A stretch of DNA of 12,736 nt from NCBI GenBank assembly GCA_945871335.1, contig CAMBWM010000044.1, positions 1 through 12,736 on the forward strand, in the 5' to 3' direction. The notes beneath the pieces were generated by a model. The model saw only the letters and a list, made by a program, of their open reading frames with translations. It was not told where the DNA came from and ran no database searches. This DNA is from Polaromonas sp. YR568 (GTDB taxonomy: Bacteria > Pseudomonadota > Gammaproteobacteria > Burkholderiales > Burkholderiaceae). Positions 6,542-12,736 of this stretch are shown one piece after another. Position numbers and translations under genes: made by a program. Position 1 is the stretch's first letter. Every line of letters begins with the position of its first letter.

Positions 6542-8059
6542 ATGGAATTGCTCGACGCACTCTCCCTTGGTTTCGCGACCGCACTGACGCCGATGAACTT
6601 GCTTTACTGTCTGGTCGGTGTGTTCATCGGCACTTCGGTCGGCGTCTTGCCCGGCCTAGGACCGACCGCGACGATTTCGCTACTTTTGCCGCTGACCTTC
6701 CAGATGGATGCCACCTCGTCAATCATCATGTTGGCCGGCATTTACTACGGCGCCATGTATGGCGGCTCAATTACCTCGATCCTGGTGAATATCCCCGGCG
6801 AGGCTGCTTCCATAGTCACCTGCATAGACGGCCACGTCATGGCTAAGAATGGTCGCGCCGGAACGGCGCTGGGTATCGCCGCCTTTGGTTCGCTGATCGC
6901 CGGTATCGCCACGGTTATCGGTATTGTGCTGATCGGTCCGTCGCTGGCGCAGGCGGCGCTCAAGTTTGCATCGCCTGAACGCTTCGCCCTAGTGGTGTTC
7001 GGCTTGACGCTGGTCACCTTCATTTCAACAAGTTCCCGCTTGCGCGGCATCATGAGCGCCCTTGCCGGCCTAATCTTAAGTACGGTCGGGCTAGATGTTG
7101 TTTCGGGCCAACAGCGCTTCACCTACGAGATCCCCTATCTGCTTGACGGCGTAAATCTGGTGATCCTGGCGATGGGGCTGTTCGGTGTAGGTGAAGTGCT
7201 GGCCGATGCTGCGCGGCGTACCGACGATGCCGTCGTCGCGCTGCCGGTACCGAGCCGGACCAGCGACCTGCTGCCGTCGCGAGAGGATTGGCGGCTCAGC
7301 GGCTGGCCAATTGCGCGCGGCACGGTGCTCGGCTTCGTGCTTGGCCTCCTGCCAGGCGGCGGCGCAATGATCGCCTCGTTCGCATCGTATGTGGCGGAGA
7401 AAAAATTGTCCCGCACACCGGAGCGCTTCGGGCGTGGTGCGATCGAGGGAGTGGCCGGGCCGGAAGCGGCCAACAACGCGGCGGCGCAAACATCTTTCAT
7501 ACCGCTGCTCAATCTGGGCATACCGACCGGCGCGGTGATGGGGGTTGTGCTGGGCGCACTGATGATTCATGGGGTCAACCCTGGACCGCAGCTGTATATC
7601 GAAAAGCCAGAGCTGTTCTGGGGCGTGGTCGCCAGCATGGTGATCGGCAATCTGATGCTGGTAGTGCTCAATGTGCCGCTGATCGGCATTTTCGTGCGCC
7701 TGCTGCGGGTTCCGGCTGGTCTGCTTTCACCGCTGATACTTCTGGTCTGTATTGTTGGCGCCTTCAGCATCAACAACAATGTGCTGGACGTGCTGGTGAT
7801 GTTCGCCGCCGGGCTTGTCGGCCTGCTGATGAAGAAGGCAGTCATCGATCCGGCCCCGCTGATGGTTGCCTTTGTTCTCGGTACCATGTTCGAGTCTTCG
7901 CTGCATCAATCGTTGGCGATCGGCTACGGCAGCGCCTGGGTGTTCCTAGAACGTCCGATCTCGGCTACTCTGCTTGGTGCCTCGGTCTTGGTGATTGCCG
8001 TCTCACTGATCGCGCCGCTGCTGGTGCGCCGGTTGATTGATGCACCCGGCCCCAATTGA
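6542..8059 (+). CDS. tctA: TTT transporter large membrane subunit TctA
   Basis: A 505-residue polytopic inner-membrane protein, the transport channel of the TTT system driven by an ion gradient. Two related halves each carry a glycine/proline loop. GVLPGLGPTATISLLLP is at 34-50 and GLLPGGGAMIAS is near 267-278. YGAMYGGSITSILVNIPGEAAS follows the first loop, and GPEAANNAAAQTSFIPLLNLGIPTGAVMG follows the second in segments near 307-335. Length matches the family (about 500). The frame is open further upstream to 6482, but that part overlaps tctB, and TAGGACCTCTATG places AGGA 6-7 nt before the ATG at 6542, so I chose this start. The next gene begins 48 bases downstream in the same direction. 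Confidence 0.95.
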   Translation: MELLDALSLGFATALTPMNLLYCLVGVFIGTSVGVLPGLGPTATISLLLPLTFQMDATSSIIMLAGIYYGAMYGGSITSILVNIPGEAASIVTCIDGHVMAKNGRAGTALGIAAFGSLIAGIATVIGIVLIGPSLAQAALKFASPERFALVVFGLTLVTFISTSSRLRGIMSALAGLILSTVGLDVVSGQQRFTYEIPYLLDGVNLVILAMGLFGVGEVLADAARRTDDAVVALPVPSRTSDLLPSREDWRLSGWPIARGTVLGFVLGLLPGGGAMIASFASYVAEKKLSRTPERFGRGAIEGVAGPEAANNAAAQTSFIPLLNLGIPTGAVMGVVLGALMIHGVNPGPQLYIEKPELFWGVVASMVIGNLMLVVLNVPLIGIFVRLLRVPAGLLSPLILLVCIVGAFSINNNVLDVLVMFAAGLVGLLMKKAVIDPAPLMVAFVLGTMFESSLHQSLAIGYGSAWVFLERPISATLLGASVLVIAVSLIAPLLVRRLIDAPGPN

Positions 8060-8066
8060 CCAACAC

Positions 8067-8079
8067 TGTCGCGCCGACA
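8067..8079 (+). other. Small hairpin between tctA and the dioxygenase
   Basis: TGTCG-CGC-CGACA forms a 5-bp stem with a 3-base loop just after the tctA stop, with no T-run behind it. It is too short to be a convincing terminator and may only mark RNA processing in the operon. Confidence 0.2.
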
Positions 8080-8107
8080 AATCTTCGATTCCTCTTTGGA
8101 AGAACCC

Positions 8108-9220
8108 ATGCAAAGTACAACTAAAACCGCTCTCAAAGCCTGGACCGCAGACCAAGCCCGTCAGGACGTATCCTGGATTCAACATCTGAGCGCTGCCGAA
8201 GCTGAGGGCTTTGACCTGGCCCTGCAACACGCTAGGGACATGAACAAACCAATGCTCGCGATGGCGCAGGCCGACTTTCCGCTGACGGATGCCTCGCGCA
8301 GTGCGCTGGCGCGCGCCATTGCCACCACGCAAACCGGTTTCGGCATGTGCCTCGTAAAGGGCTTTCCGGTGGACCGTTGGAGTGAAGCTGATACCCGGCT
8401 GGCCTATTGGGGCATGAGCCTTTACATGGGGGTGGGGCGTACACAAAACCGCGCCAGCCAGGTGATGAACGATGTGCGCGACGAGGGCGGTGACTACAAG
8501 GTCAAGGGTGGGCGCGGTTACAACACCAACGCCGGTCTGGACTTTCACCAGGACTCTTGCGACGTGGTGGGCCTGATGTGCCGTCGTACCGCCAAAAGTG
8601 GCGGCACTAGCATGGTGATCAGCTCTATGGCCTTGCGCAACGAGGTGCAGCGCTTGCGACCGGACCTGATGGCGGTGTTGCAGCAGCCGTTTTTTCACAG
8701 TTACCAGGGCACGCAAGACCCGTCTCAGCCGCCGTTTTACCGCTGCCCTATTTTTGGCAATCACCCAGAATTTTTTGTGGCGCGCTCCAACCGCAAAAAT
8801 ACCGATGCAGCGCAGCGCGATTTCCCCGAGGTGCCGCGTCTGAGCGCCTTGCAAACCCAGGCGCTGGACCTGTTTGACCAGCTGATGCCAAGCCCCTTGC
8901 TGTGCTACTCGATGGAGCTTGAGCGTGGTGACCTGCAACTGCTCAACAGCTACGTCACGCTGCATTCGCGCACGCCCTTTGAGGACTTTGAGCAAGCGGA
9001 CGAAAAACGCCACCTGCTGCGCTTGTGGCTGTCGATTCCCTCTTCACAGCCCTTGCCGGCGGCTTTTGAAGAATATTTTGGCGATGTGCGTGCCGGCGCT
9101 GTGCGCGGCGGTGTACGCGGCAGCGCTATCACCCCGGAGTTTGTGGCCTATGAGCGGCGACAAGCCGCGGTGATGGGTATGCCTTTGAAGGCCTGGGCAG
9201 ACAACAGCGCCAAGGTTTAA
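8108..9220 (+). CDS. TauD/TfdA-family Fe(II)/2-oxoglutarate-dependent dioxygenase
   Basis: A 370-residue cytoplasmic enzyme with the double-stranded beta-helix iron site. H147 and D149 (in LDFHQDSCD) are the H-x-D pair, and H286 (in NSYVTLHSRTPF) is the distal histidine. R305 or R301 (in KRHLLRLW) is the likely 2-oxoglutarate-binding arginine, 15-19 residues further on, as in clavaminate-synthase-like members. Such enzymes use O2 and 2-oxoglutarate to hydroxylate a substrate; with N-, S- or O-substituted acids this often releases the substituent. The protein is longer than TauD (about 280), close to the butyrobetaine-hydroxylase-like size class. GGAAG sits 5 nt before the ATG at 8108; an upstream TTG (8096) is less likely. 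Placed between the transporter and the amine dehydrogenase genes, it probably acts early on the imported compound. Substrate unknown. Confidence 0.88.
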   Translation: MQSTTKTALKAWTADQARQDVSWIQHLSAAEAEGFDLALQHARDMNKPMLAMAQADFPLTDASRSALARAIATTQTGFGMCLVKGFPVDRWSEADTRLAYWGMSLYMGVGRTQNRASQVMNDVRDEGGDYKVKGGRGYNTNAGLDFHQDSCDVVGLMCRRTAKSGGTSMVISSMALRNEVQRLRPDLMAVLQQPFFHSYQGTQDPSQPPFYRCPIFGNHPEFFVARSNRKNTDAAQRDFPEVPRLSALQTQALDLFDQLMPSPLLCYSMELERGDLQLLNSYVTLHSRTPFEDFEQADEKRHLLRLWLSIPSSQPLPAAFEEYFGDVRAGAVRGGVRGSAITPEFVAYERRQAAVMGMPLKAWADNSAKV

Positions 9221-9261
9221 AGGCGCAAAAACCGGCATGGCCCTTGAAGTAGTTTATTTAT

Positions 9262-9268
9262 ACGGAGG
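9262..9268 (+). promoter_or_regulatory. Ribosome binding site that decides a TTG start
   Basis: ACGGAGG lies 8 nt before TTG 9277. No ATG is available in this frame before codon 17, which lies inside the FAD-binding loop, so the TTG must be the start. Confidence 0.75.
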
Positions 9269-9276
9269 CTCGCGGC

Positions 9277-10425
9277 TTGAAATCACTCGGACACTTTGAT
9301 GTCGCAGTTGTAGGCGGTGGCGTAATGGGCTGTGCTACCGCGCTGCCACTGGCGCGCGCCGGGATGAAGGTCGCAGTATTCGACCGGCGTGGCCTCGGAC
9401 TGGAAGCATCGGGCCGAAATGCGGGCTCACTCTCTCCGATGATCAAGAGGGCGGAAGTGGTGGCGCACGCGATGCGCGGTTATCACATGTGGATGTCCAG
9501 TCGCGAATGGCTTGGCGCGGACATCGGGGCCCATACGCAACCAGGCATGCTGGTTGCCTACACAGACGCCGAAGCCGAGGCGCTAGCGACCATGGTCGAC
9601 GCACGCCGCGCCAGTGGCGCGCCGATTGAACTGATGGCGGCAGCCACTGCCATGGTGCGCGAACCGGCGCTGACCTCCGCGGTTAAGCTCGCCGCATGGT
9701 CGGAGCTCGACGGCCACGGCGAAAGCAATCGCACCGGGCAGGTGTTCAATTTCGCCTTGCGTAAGGCCGGTGCTAGCGTATTCGCGCGCTGTGAGGTAGA
9801 GCGCGTGTCTAGTATTGGGGCTGGCTACGAAGTGCACACCGCGCAAGGCATCGCCACGGCATCGCGCATCGTCCTGGCCGGCGGCGCGTGGCTGGAACAG
9901 ATGGCGGCCTGGCTTGGATTTTCGCTTCCGGTGCAGTTCAAGGTGAACCAGATGATCGTGACCGAGCGCGCGCAGCCTGTCATCCGTACTGTCCTCGGCG
10001 TGCAGAACGGCTTACTCACGCTAAAGCAGGCGTCCAACGGAACCATTGTCATCGGCGGCGGCTGGCAAGGCCACGGCGATCTTGTCAATGGGGCCTACCA
10101 GGTCGAACCGGAGGCGTTGGTGCGCAACCTTCAACTGGCCCGCTACGTAGTTCCCGCGGTTGGCGCGTTGCGCGTCGCCCGGGTCTGGTTAGGGCTTGAG
10201 GCTTTGCTTCCTGATTACTTACCCGCGCTAGGGGCCGTACCGGGAACGACCAACGCGTTTGTGATAGGTTGTTGTCGAGGTGGATGGGCCATCGGTCCCT
10301 GTCTGGGGGCACTGCTGGCTGACCTGATGCTCGGGCGGGAGCCGGAGTTGCCTTTGTTCGACCCCGGGCGCACCATCACCGGGCTGCCGTTCGCAGCTGC
10401 CGGGTCGCAGGCGAAGGGAATGTGA
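9277..10425 (+). CDS. FAD-dependent amine/amino-acid dehydrogenase, HcnC / opine-oxidase B-like (DAO family)
   Basis: A 382-residue protein of the D-amino-acid oxidase (DAO) fold. VVGGGVMGCATA (11-22) is the Rossmann dinucleotide loop, FDRR (35-38) ends the second strand, and ASGRNAGSLSP (44-54) is the FAD-contact stretch typical of sarcosine/glycine oxidase relatives. GCCRGGWAIGP (331-341) near the C-terminus closes the FAD site. It starts with TTG behind a good SD. The next two genes encode the small iron-sulfur and the FAD/BFD subunits, so this is the catalytic subunit of a three-component dehydrogenase like hydrogen cyanide synthase (HcnABC), octopine/nopaline oxidase or D-hydroxyproline dehydrogenase. 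It should oxidise a C-N bond to an imine. Which amine or imino acid it uses cannot be read from the sequence. Confidence 0.88.
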   Translation: MKSLGHFDVAVVGGGVMGCATALPLARAGMKVAVFDRRGLGLEASGRNAGSLSPMIKRAEVVAHAMRGYHMWMSSREWLGADIGAHTQPGMLVAYTDAEAEALATMVDARRASGAPIELMAAATAMVREPALTSAVKLAAWSELDGHGESNRTGQVFNFALRKAGASVFARCEVERVSSIGAGYEVHTAQGIATASRIVLAGGAWLEQMAAWLGFSLPVQFKVNQMIVTERAQPVIRTVLGVQNGLLTLKQASNGTIVIGGGWQGHGDLVNGAYQVEPEALVRNLQLARYVVPAVGALRVARVWLGLEALLPDYLPALGAVPGTTNAFVIGCCRGGWAIGPCLGALLADLMLGREPELPLFDPGRTITGLPFAAAGSQAKGM

Positions 10426-10426
10426 A

Positions 10427-10726
10427 ATGAGCTCGAGAACAATTGCAGGCCGGATCAGCGGTAAATTTCGTCGCGGCGCCCCGCTAACGTTTATCTTTGA
10501 AGACAATACTGTGAATGCATTCGCGGGTGAATCGGTGGCGGCAGCCCTTATCGCCTCTGGCTTGCGCGCGACACGCGACAGTCCAAGCGGTTTGCCACGC
10601 GGTCCTTTCTGCTTCATCGGATCCTGCCAGGAGTGTGCTGTACGGATTAATGGCCGCAAGGTGCTAGCGTGCAAGGTCCTGGTGGCGCCGGGTCTGGTAG
10701 TGTCCGCGGACAAGGTGCAGCCATGA
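10427..10726 (+). CDS. Small (2Fe-2S) subunit, HcnA-like
   Basis: A 99-residue protein with a ferredoxin-type fold. C62-x4-C67-x2-C70-x11-C82 (GPFCFIGSCQEC to KVLAC) binds a 2Fe-2S cluster, as in HcnA and the N-terminal domain of heterotetrameric sarcosine oxidase alpha. It starts 1 base after the stop of the DAO-type gene, with AAGGGA upstream, and its TGA overlaps the next ATG (ATGA). All three subunits are thus made together. It carries electrons between the flavin sites of the complex. Length is normal for the stand-alone form (about 85-110). Confidence 0.92.
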   Translation: MSSRTIAGRISGKFRRGAPLTFIFEDNTVNAFAGESVAAALIASGLRATRDSPSGLPRGPFCFIGSCQECAVRINGRKVLACKVLVAPGLVVSADKVQP

Positions 10727-12246
10727 CCGCTCGCGCGCACTTGACATGCGATCTGATTGTGATCGGCGCCGGCCCGGCCGGTGCGCGTGCCGCGATTGCT
10801 GCCGCTCGTTGCGGGCTGGCAACCATGCTTATCGATGATGCGTATGCCGCTGGCGGGCAGATTTACCGGGCGCCGCCGCAGGCTTGGAGGTTGGAGGAAG
10901 GGGCAAACGCGGGTCAGGATTTCGCCGCTGGCGCCGCCTTGCGTGCCGAGCTGGAGGTTTCGGGTGTTACGCACCTGCATGGCCATTCGGTCTGGTCGGT
11001 GACACCGGGTTTTGAGGTGCGCACGATCGCCGTCGATGGAGAGTACTGCATGCTCGCGCCGCGGCTCATTGTGGCCACCGGTGTTACCGAACGCGTGATC
11101 CCGTTTCCCGGTTGGACCACACCCGGAGTCAGTGGCTTGGCGGCGGCCACCCATCTGCTGAAATCCCAGCAGATTCTGCCTGGTGCGCGTACCCTGGTGG
11201 CTGGGTCTGGCCCATTGCTTTACGCGGTTGCCGCAGCCATTATTTCCGGTGGCGGCAAGGTAGTGGCGATCGCCGATCTCTGCAGGCGCGCCGATTGGAT
11301 GGCGGCGCTTCCGGCGCTCGTCGGTGCTCCTGCGCTGCTGGGCCGCGGCCTTGCATGGCATGCGCGTCTGGCGTTGGCGCGGGTGCCGGTTTACTACCGT
11401 CATCATGTGTACCAAGTCGAAGGCGGGGTGACGGTCAAAAACGCCGAGCTTGGTGTGGTGGCAGCAGACGGCACGCCCATGCGCGCCGCGCCGACAGTGC
11501 GTGTATCCGTCGACGCGGTGGTCGTCGGGCACGGTCTGGTGCCGTCGACGGACATTACGCGACTGCTGCGCGCCCGCCATGGCTTTGACGCAGGCCGCGG
11601 GGGCTGGGTGGTGCAATGCGACCCCCATGGACGTACCTCGTTGGCTGGCCTTTATGCTGCAGGCGACTGCACCGGCGTCGCTGGTGCGCAAGCGGCCGCG
11701 CTCGCCGGAACCATCGCTGGGCTCGCCGCGGCCGCCGACGCTGGGCGCCTTGAGGCAGCGGATTTTCACGCACAGGCGGCGCCCTTGTTGCGGGCTTATG
11801 CGCGCGCAGACCGCGTCGGCGCACGCATGAGCCGCTTAATGGCACCGCGCTCCGGCTTGCTAGATGCCATGACCGCCGACACCATCGTGTGTCGCTGTGA
11901 AGATGTCACGCGTGGCGCCCTCGACACTGCAATTGCCGCCGGTGCGGGAGATTGCAATGAGCTCAAGGCCTGGACGCGCTGCGGCATGGGGCCTTGCCAG
12001 GGCCGCACCTGCGGCGAGGCCGTGGCCGAACTGGTGGCGCGCCATCTTGGCGGCCGCGAGCGCGCCGGGCACTGGACGGCGCGTGTGCCCTTGCGCCCCC
12101 TGCCGATCGAGCAACTGGCGCCAGACTGCCCTTACGAAGAAATCTGGAACTCGCCCCCAGGCAAGATCGCCACGGCCATCCTGCCGTCCGAGAATACCCG
12201 CCACATGCGCACCGACGTGCCCTCCGGAAGCGACTTAACGCGCTAG
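10723..12246 (+). CDS. FAD/NAD(P)-type oxidoreductase subunit with C-terminal BFD-like 2Fe-2S domain, HcnB / opine-oxidase A-like
   Basis: A 507-residue protein. DLIVIGAGPAGARAA (10-24) is the FAD Rossmann loop and GGQIYR (44-49) is a hallmark of the HcnB/OoxA group. A second Rossmann loop, LVAGSGPLLYA, starts at 158, and YAAGDCTG (311-318) is the late FAD motif. From about 388 a bacterioferritin-associated-ferredoxin-like domain follows, with C390-x-C392, C425 and C430 as likely cluster ligands (IVCRCEDV, then RCGMGPCQGRTC). In the known three-component enzymes this subunit takes electrons from the DAO subunit. The open frame extends up to 10669, but the ATG at 10723 overlaps the stop of the 2Fe-2S gene (ATGA) and starts just before the FAD motif. 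Last gene of the operon; the convergent gene begins 13 bases beyond. Confidence 0.92.
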   Translation: MTARAHLTCDLIVIGAGPAGARAAIAAARCGLATMLIDDAYAAGGQIYRAPPQAWRLEEGANAGQDFAAGAALRAELEVSGVTHLHGHSVWSVTPGFEVRTIAVDGEYCMLAPRLIVATGVTERVIPFPGWTTPGVSGLAAATHLLKSQQILPGARTLVAGSGPLLYAVAAAIISGGGKVVAIADLCRRADWMAALPALVGAPALLGRGLAWHARLALARVPVYYRHHVYQVEGGVTVKNAELGVVAADGTPMRAAPTVRVSVDAVVVGHGLVPSTDITRLLRARHGFDAGRGGWVVQCDPHGRTSLAGLYAAGDCTGVAGAQAAALAGTIAGLAAAADAGRLEAADFHAQAAPLLRAYARADRVGARMSRLMAPRSGLLDAMTADTIVCRCEDVTRGALDTAIAAGAGDCNELKAWTRCGMGPCQGRTCGEAVAELVARHLGGRERAGHWTARVPLRPLPIEQLAPDCPYEEIWNSPPGKIATAILPSENTRHMRTDVPSGSDLTR

Positions 12247-12259
12247 CGGCATGCGAAGG

Positions 12260-12736
12260 TCAGCCGCGGCGTGACGGTGCGAGGTGGCTGCCGGTGTAGG
12301 TACGATCAGGGCGGAAGGCGTCAAGATCGATCGTTGGCGCGACGCCGCTGGCGAGCTGGCTGACCAGTTGACCGGTGATGGCCGCCCAGGTCAGGCCTAG
12401 GTGTCCATGGCCGAAAGCGAACAGGGTGTTGCGAAAGCGAGGTGATCGACCGATCACTGGTAGCGAGTCCGGTGTCGACGGACGGGCGCCAACCCAGCTG
12501 CTGCTGCCTGCGACATTCAGCCCGCGCACCACGTTGATAGCTTTTTCGAAAATGTGCAGCGGACGGTCGTGGCGTGGAGGCGCATCGATGGCGGCGAACT
12601 CCGACATTGTTGACAGGCGCAGGCCGTGCTCCATGGGCGATATGGCGATATGCTGGTCATTTGAAACCAGCGGAATGCGTAACTCCGTGCCCGGAGGCGT
12701 GATCATGATGTGGTAGCCGCGCTCCGTTTCCAGCGC
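12260..12736 (-). CDS. DadA-like FAD-dependent D-amino-acid dehydrogenase, C-terminal part (cut by the right edge)
   Basis: 158 residues are visible and the frame is open to the edge. ETERGYHIM (4-12), then WVGARPSTPDSLPVIGRSP and FGHGHLGLTWAAITGQL, are the C-terminal FAD-closing motifs of DadA-type D-amino-acid dehydrogenases in the DAO family (about 410-430 residues in full). It is convergent with the operon: only 13 bases separate the two stops, and I see no hairpin with a T-run between them, so read-through from either side is possible. It may process a D-amino acid formed in the same pathway, but it could equally belong to an unrelated neighbour operon to the right. The N-terminal FAD loop lies outside the window. 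Confidence 0.85.
   Translation of the reverse strand, partial: ALETERGYHIMITPPGTELRIPLVSNDQHIAISPMEHGLRLSTMSEFAAIDAPPRHDRPLHIFEKAINVVRGLNVAGSSSWVGARPSTPDSLPVIGRSPRFRNTLFAFGHGHLGLTWAAITGQLVSQLASGVAPTIDLDAFRPDRTYTGSHLAPSRRG

Noticed and set aside
7288..8040. 250-codon plus-strand frame inside tctA
   Set aside because: It overlaps tctA completely in another frame, and the tctA frame has clear membrane motifs while this one is Arg/Gly/Ala-rich and featureless.
8003..9013. 336-codon open frame on the minus strand
   Set aside because: It is antisense to the dioxygenase gene, whose iron-binding residues are intact; the antisense product (Val/His/Gln/Arg-rich) has no domain I recognise.
10228..11769. 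Long open frame (513 codons) on the minus strand
   Set aside because: It lies antisense to three well-supported genes with GC-rich codons, its product is rich in Arg, His and Thr without any recognisable motif, and it has no SD. It is a mirror-frame effect of high GC.

Overview
The window looks like a catabolic (accessory) region of a betaproteobacterium, probably Burkholderiales. The reasons are a Bug/TctC-type receptor with a complete tripartite tricarboxylate transporter (TTT), high-GC genes separated by short AT-rich control regions, and many flavin- and iron-dependent oxidoreductases typical of that group's degradation islands. No tRNA, rRNA, CRISPR array, transposase or transcription regulator gene is visible.

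Left part (1-4761, all on the minus strand). Read in the direction of transcription, the genes are a luciferase-like flavin monooxygenase (3646-4761), a roughly 620-bp gap, an NADPH-dependent FMN reductase (2406-3023), a small broken gene (2229-2404), hydantoinase/oxoprolinase subunit B (535-2232) and the N-terminal third of subunit A (running off the left edge). The last four are tightly packed. The broken gene has a strong Shine-Dalgarno (SD) site and an ATGA overlap with hyuB, but its start and end lie in different frames. The hyu genes are visibly poorer in GC than the rest. The gap at 3024-3645 holds an AT-rich control region, an orphan SD followed by signal-peptide-like codons, and a GC-rich segment with nested inverted repeats.

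Right part (5041-12246, plus strand). A seven-gene operon follows a 279-bp AT-rich divergent promoter region. It runs tctC, tctB and tctA (solute receptor, small and large membrane subunits), then a TauD/TfdA-type Fe(II)/2-oxoglutarate dioxygenase, then three genes for a multi-subunit flavin/iron-sulfur amine dehydrogenase of the HcnABC / opine oxidase type, in the order C-A-B. The last three are translationally coupled. A convergent DadA-like FAD amino-acid dehydrogenase (minus strand, 5' end outside the window) ends 13 bp beyond the operon.

Working model (inference): the TTT system imports an organic acid, probably one carrying nitrogen. The dioxygenase hydroxylates or dealkylates it, and the Hcn-type complex oxidises a C-N bond and passes electrons on. 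On the left, the FMN reductase could supply reduced flavin to the luciferase-like monooxygenase, and the hydantoinase pair could open a cyclic amide with ATP. The substrate cannot be told from the sequence. The divergent arrangement suggests that the two halves may serve one pathway, but this is not proven.
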